From Calliopsis andreniformis (Eukaryota > Arthropoda > Insecta > Hymenoptera > Andrenidae), in NCBI RefSeq assembly GCF_051401765.1, contig NW_027480422.1, positions 22,772,001-22,836,000 on the forward strand: 64,000 nucleotides of DNA, written 5' to 3'. A program made the position numbers and the translations under genes. Position 1 is the first letter of the stretch. Each line of letters starts with the position of its first letter. The notes beneath the pieces were generated by a model. It ran no database searches, was not told where the DNA came from, and worked only from the letters and a program-made list of their open reading frames with translations. This document shows, piece by piece, positions 62,851-64,000 of this stretch.

Positions 62851-64000
62851 GATGGAAAAACTGTTGTACATATATCGTATTTTATGCTTCTGGCATTGAC
62901 TTCTTAGGCCCTAACTATTCGATCTGGTGGAGCGACGCCCTAGGGTGAAGCCTAGGTTGCCCGGAACGTAGAAATGACCATAACTATCAGACTGGTTGCA
63001 ATTATTCGTTTTATACGATGGAAAGACTGTTGTATTTATATTGTATTTTATAGTTATGGCGTTGTCTTCTAGGGCCGTAGCTATTCGATGTGGTTGAGCA
63101 ACGCCCTAGAGTGAAGCCTAGGTTGCCCGGAACGTATAAATGACCATAGCTTTCATACTTGTTGCAATTATTCGTTTTATATGATGGAAAAGCTGTTGTA
63201 TTTATTTTGCATTTGGTGCTCCAGGCGTTGACTTCTTAGGCCCTAGCTATTGGATCTGGTGGACCAACGCCCTAGAGTGAAGCCTATTTTGCCCGGAACG
63301 TAGGAATGACCATAACATTCATACTGGTTGCAATTATACGTTCTATACGATGGAAAAACTGTTGTATTTATATTATATTTTATGCTTCAGACGTGGACTT
63401 CTAAGGCAGTAGCTATTCGATGTGGTGGAGAAACGCCCTAGAGTGAAGCCTAGGTTGCCCGGAAGGTAGAAATGACCATTACCTCCACACTGTTTGCAAT
63501 TATTCATTTTATACAGTGGAAAAACTGTTGTATTTATATTGTTTTTTATAGTTATGGCGTTGACTTCTAAGGCCGTAGCTATTCGATGTGGTGGAGCAAT
63601 GCCCTAGAGTGAAGCCTAGGATGCTCGCAACGTAGAAATGACCATATCTTTCAGACTGTTTGCAATTATTCCTGTTATAAGATTGAAAAACTGTTGTATT
63701 TTTATTTTATTTTGTACTTCTGGCGTTGACTTCTAAGGTCCTAGCTTTTCGATCTGGTGGAGCAACGCTCTAGAGTGAAGCCTAGGTTGCCCGGAACTTA
63801 GAAATGGCCATCACCTTCACTCTGGTTGCAATTATTCCTGTTATAGGATGGAAATACTGTGGTATTTATATTGTATTTTATGCTTCTGGCGTAGGCTTCT
63901 TAGGCCCTAATTATTCGATCTGGGGGAACCATGCCCTAGACTGAAGCCTAGGTAGCCCGGAACGTAGAAATGACCATCACTTTCACACTGGTTGCAATTA
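62851..64000 (+). repeat. Seven-monomer duplicated block, second copy, cut by window edge
   Basis: This is the second copy of 59199-60348 with few substitutions, for example TTATACGATGG to TTATAGGATGG near 63842. The array continues beyond 64000: the last 103 bp are monomer positions 1-103 of an incomplete unit. Confidence 0.9.

Larger units (their letters stand above)
1..64000 (+). repeat. 166-bp satellite array, about 385.6 monomers, all head-to-tail
   Basis: The entire window is one tandem satellite. With monomers phased on TCTAAGG/TCTTAGG, starts fall at 1, 167, 333, 499 and so on to 63898; 63897 bp is 385 x 166 minus 13, so length is almost invariant. Monomer landmarks: TCTAAGGCCC at 1-10, ATTCGATCTGG near 16-26, an imperfect dyad at 31-59, CCGGAACGTAG at 60-70, TTTCACACTGGTTGCAA near 84-100, a variable box at 104-120, an A-run at 121-125, AT-rich DNA to 150, and GCTTCTGGCGTTGACT at 151-166. 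Consensus GC is about 42%. No inverted monomer, transposon or unique spacer was seen. Unit size, orientation and HOR structure are typical of eukaryotic centromeric or pericentromeric satellite. Centromere identity is inferred, not shown; a subtelomeric or interstitial heterochromatic block is possible. The family and species are not recognised. Confidence 0.99.

Noticed and set aside
1..64000. Assignment to a known named satellite (for example a 166-bp plant centromere repeat)
   Set aside because: Equal length is not evidence of identity, and I cannot match the sequence from memory. A search against satellite databases would be decisive.

Overview
The whole window is one tandem array of a 166-bp satellite DNA. 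It holds 385 complete head-to-tail monomers (1-63897) and the first 103 bp of monomer 386 (63898-64000), if monomers are phased from the TCTAAGG/TCTTAGG word at position 1. Every monomer reads in the same direction. I found no convincing protein-coding gene, RNA gene, transposon, CRISPR array, telomere repeat or unique spacer. The net length drift over 385 monomers is only -13 nt. A consensus I assembled by eye is about 42% GC.

This is the architecture of eukaryotic centromeric or pericentromeric satellite: a chromatosome-sized unit, uniform orientation, higher-order repeats (HORs) and nested segmental duplications. I do not recognise the monomer and cannot name the species. CpG dinucleotides are barely depleted in the consensus (6 seen, about 7.4 expected), which argues weakly against a heavily germline-methylated vertebrate array.

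Layout, left to right. 1-4.7 kb: a young 12-mer HOR (1992 bp), two near-identical copies and a rearranged third, with an internal 5-mer echo. 4.7-7.8 kb: diverged monomers. 7.8-22 kb: blocks A (7806-10424) and B (12903-14633) recur fused as A'-B' (17595-21934), with a tandem 12-mer (1991 bp) at 14895-18876. 22.9-24.6 kb: a 6-mer HOR. 24.6-32.7 kb: mostly diverged monomers, with one 5-monomer block repeated 12 monomers apart. 32.7-37.5 kb: a 13-mer HOR that becomes a 12-mer by losing one monomer. 37.7-39.3 kb: a 5-mer tandem (830 bp). 38.1-54.2 kb: a large, nearly identical tandem duplication (44 monomers against 53). 54.2-64 kb: a mosaic of the same families, with a 22-monomer-spaced duplication running off the right edge.

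The features most likely to matter functionally are inside the monomer: (i) a box at monomer positions 104-120 that switches among three main states, one resembling a CENP-B box (8 of 9 essential bases in five monomers); (ii) an imperfect dyad at 31-59 centred on CCTAG/CTAGG; (iii) an AT-rich segment at 121-150. Open reading frames exist only because the repeat rarely contains stops. Since 166 is not a multiple of 3, each monomer is read in a different frame, so I do not call them genes.
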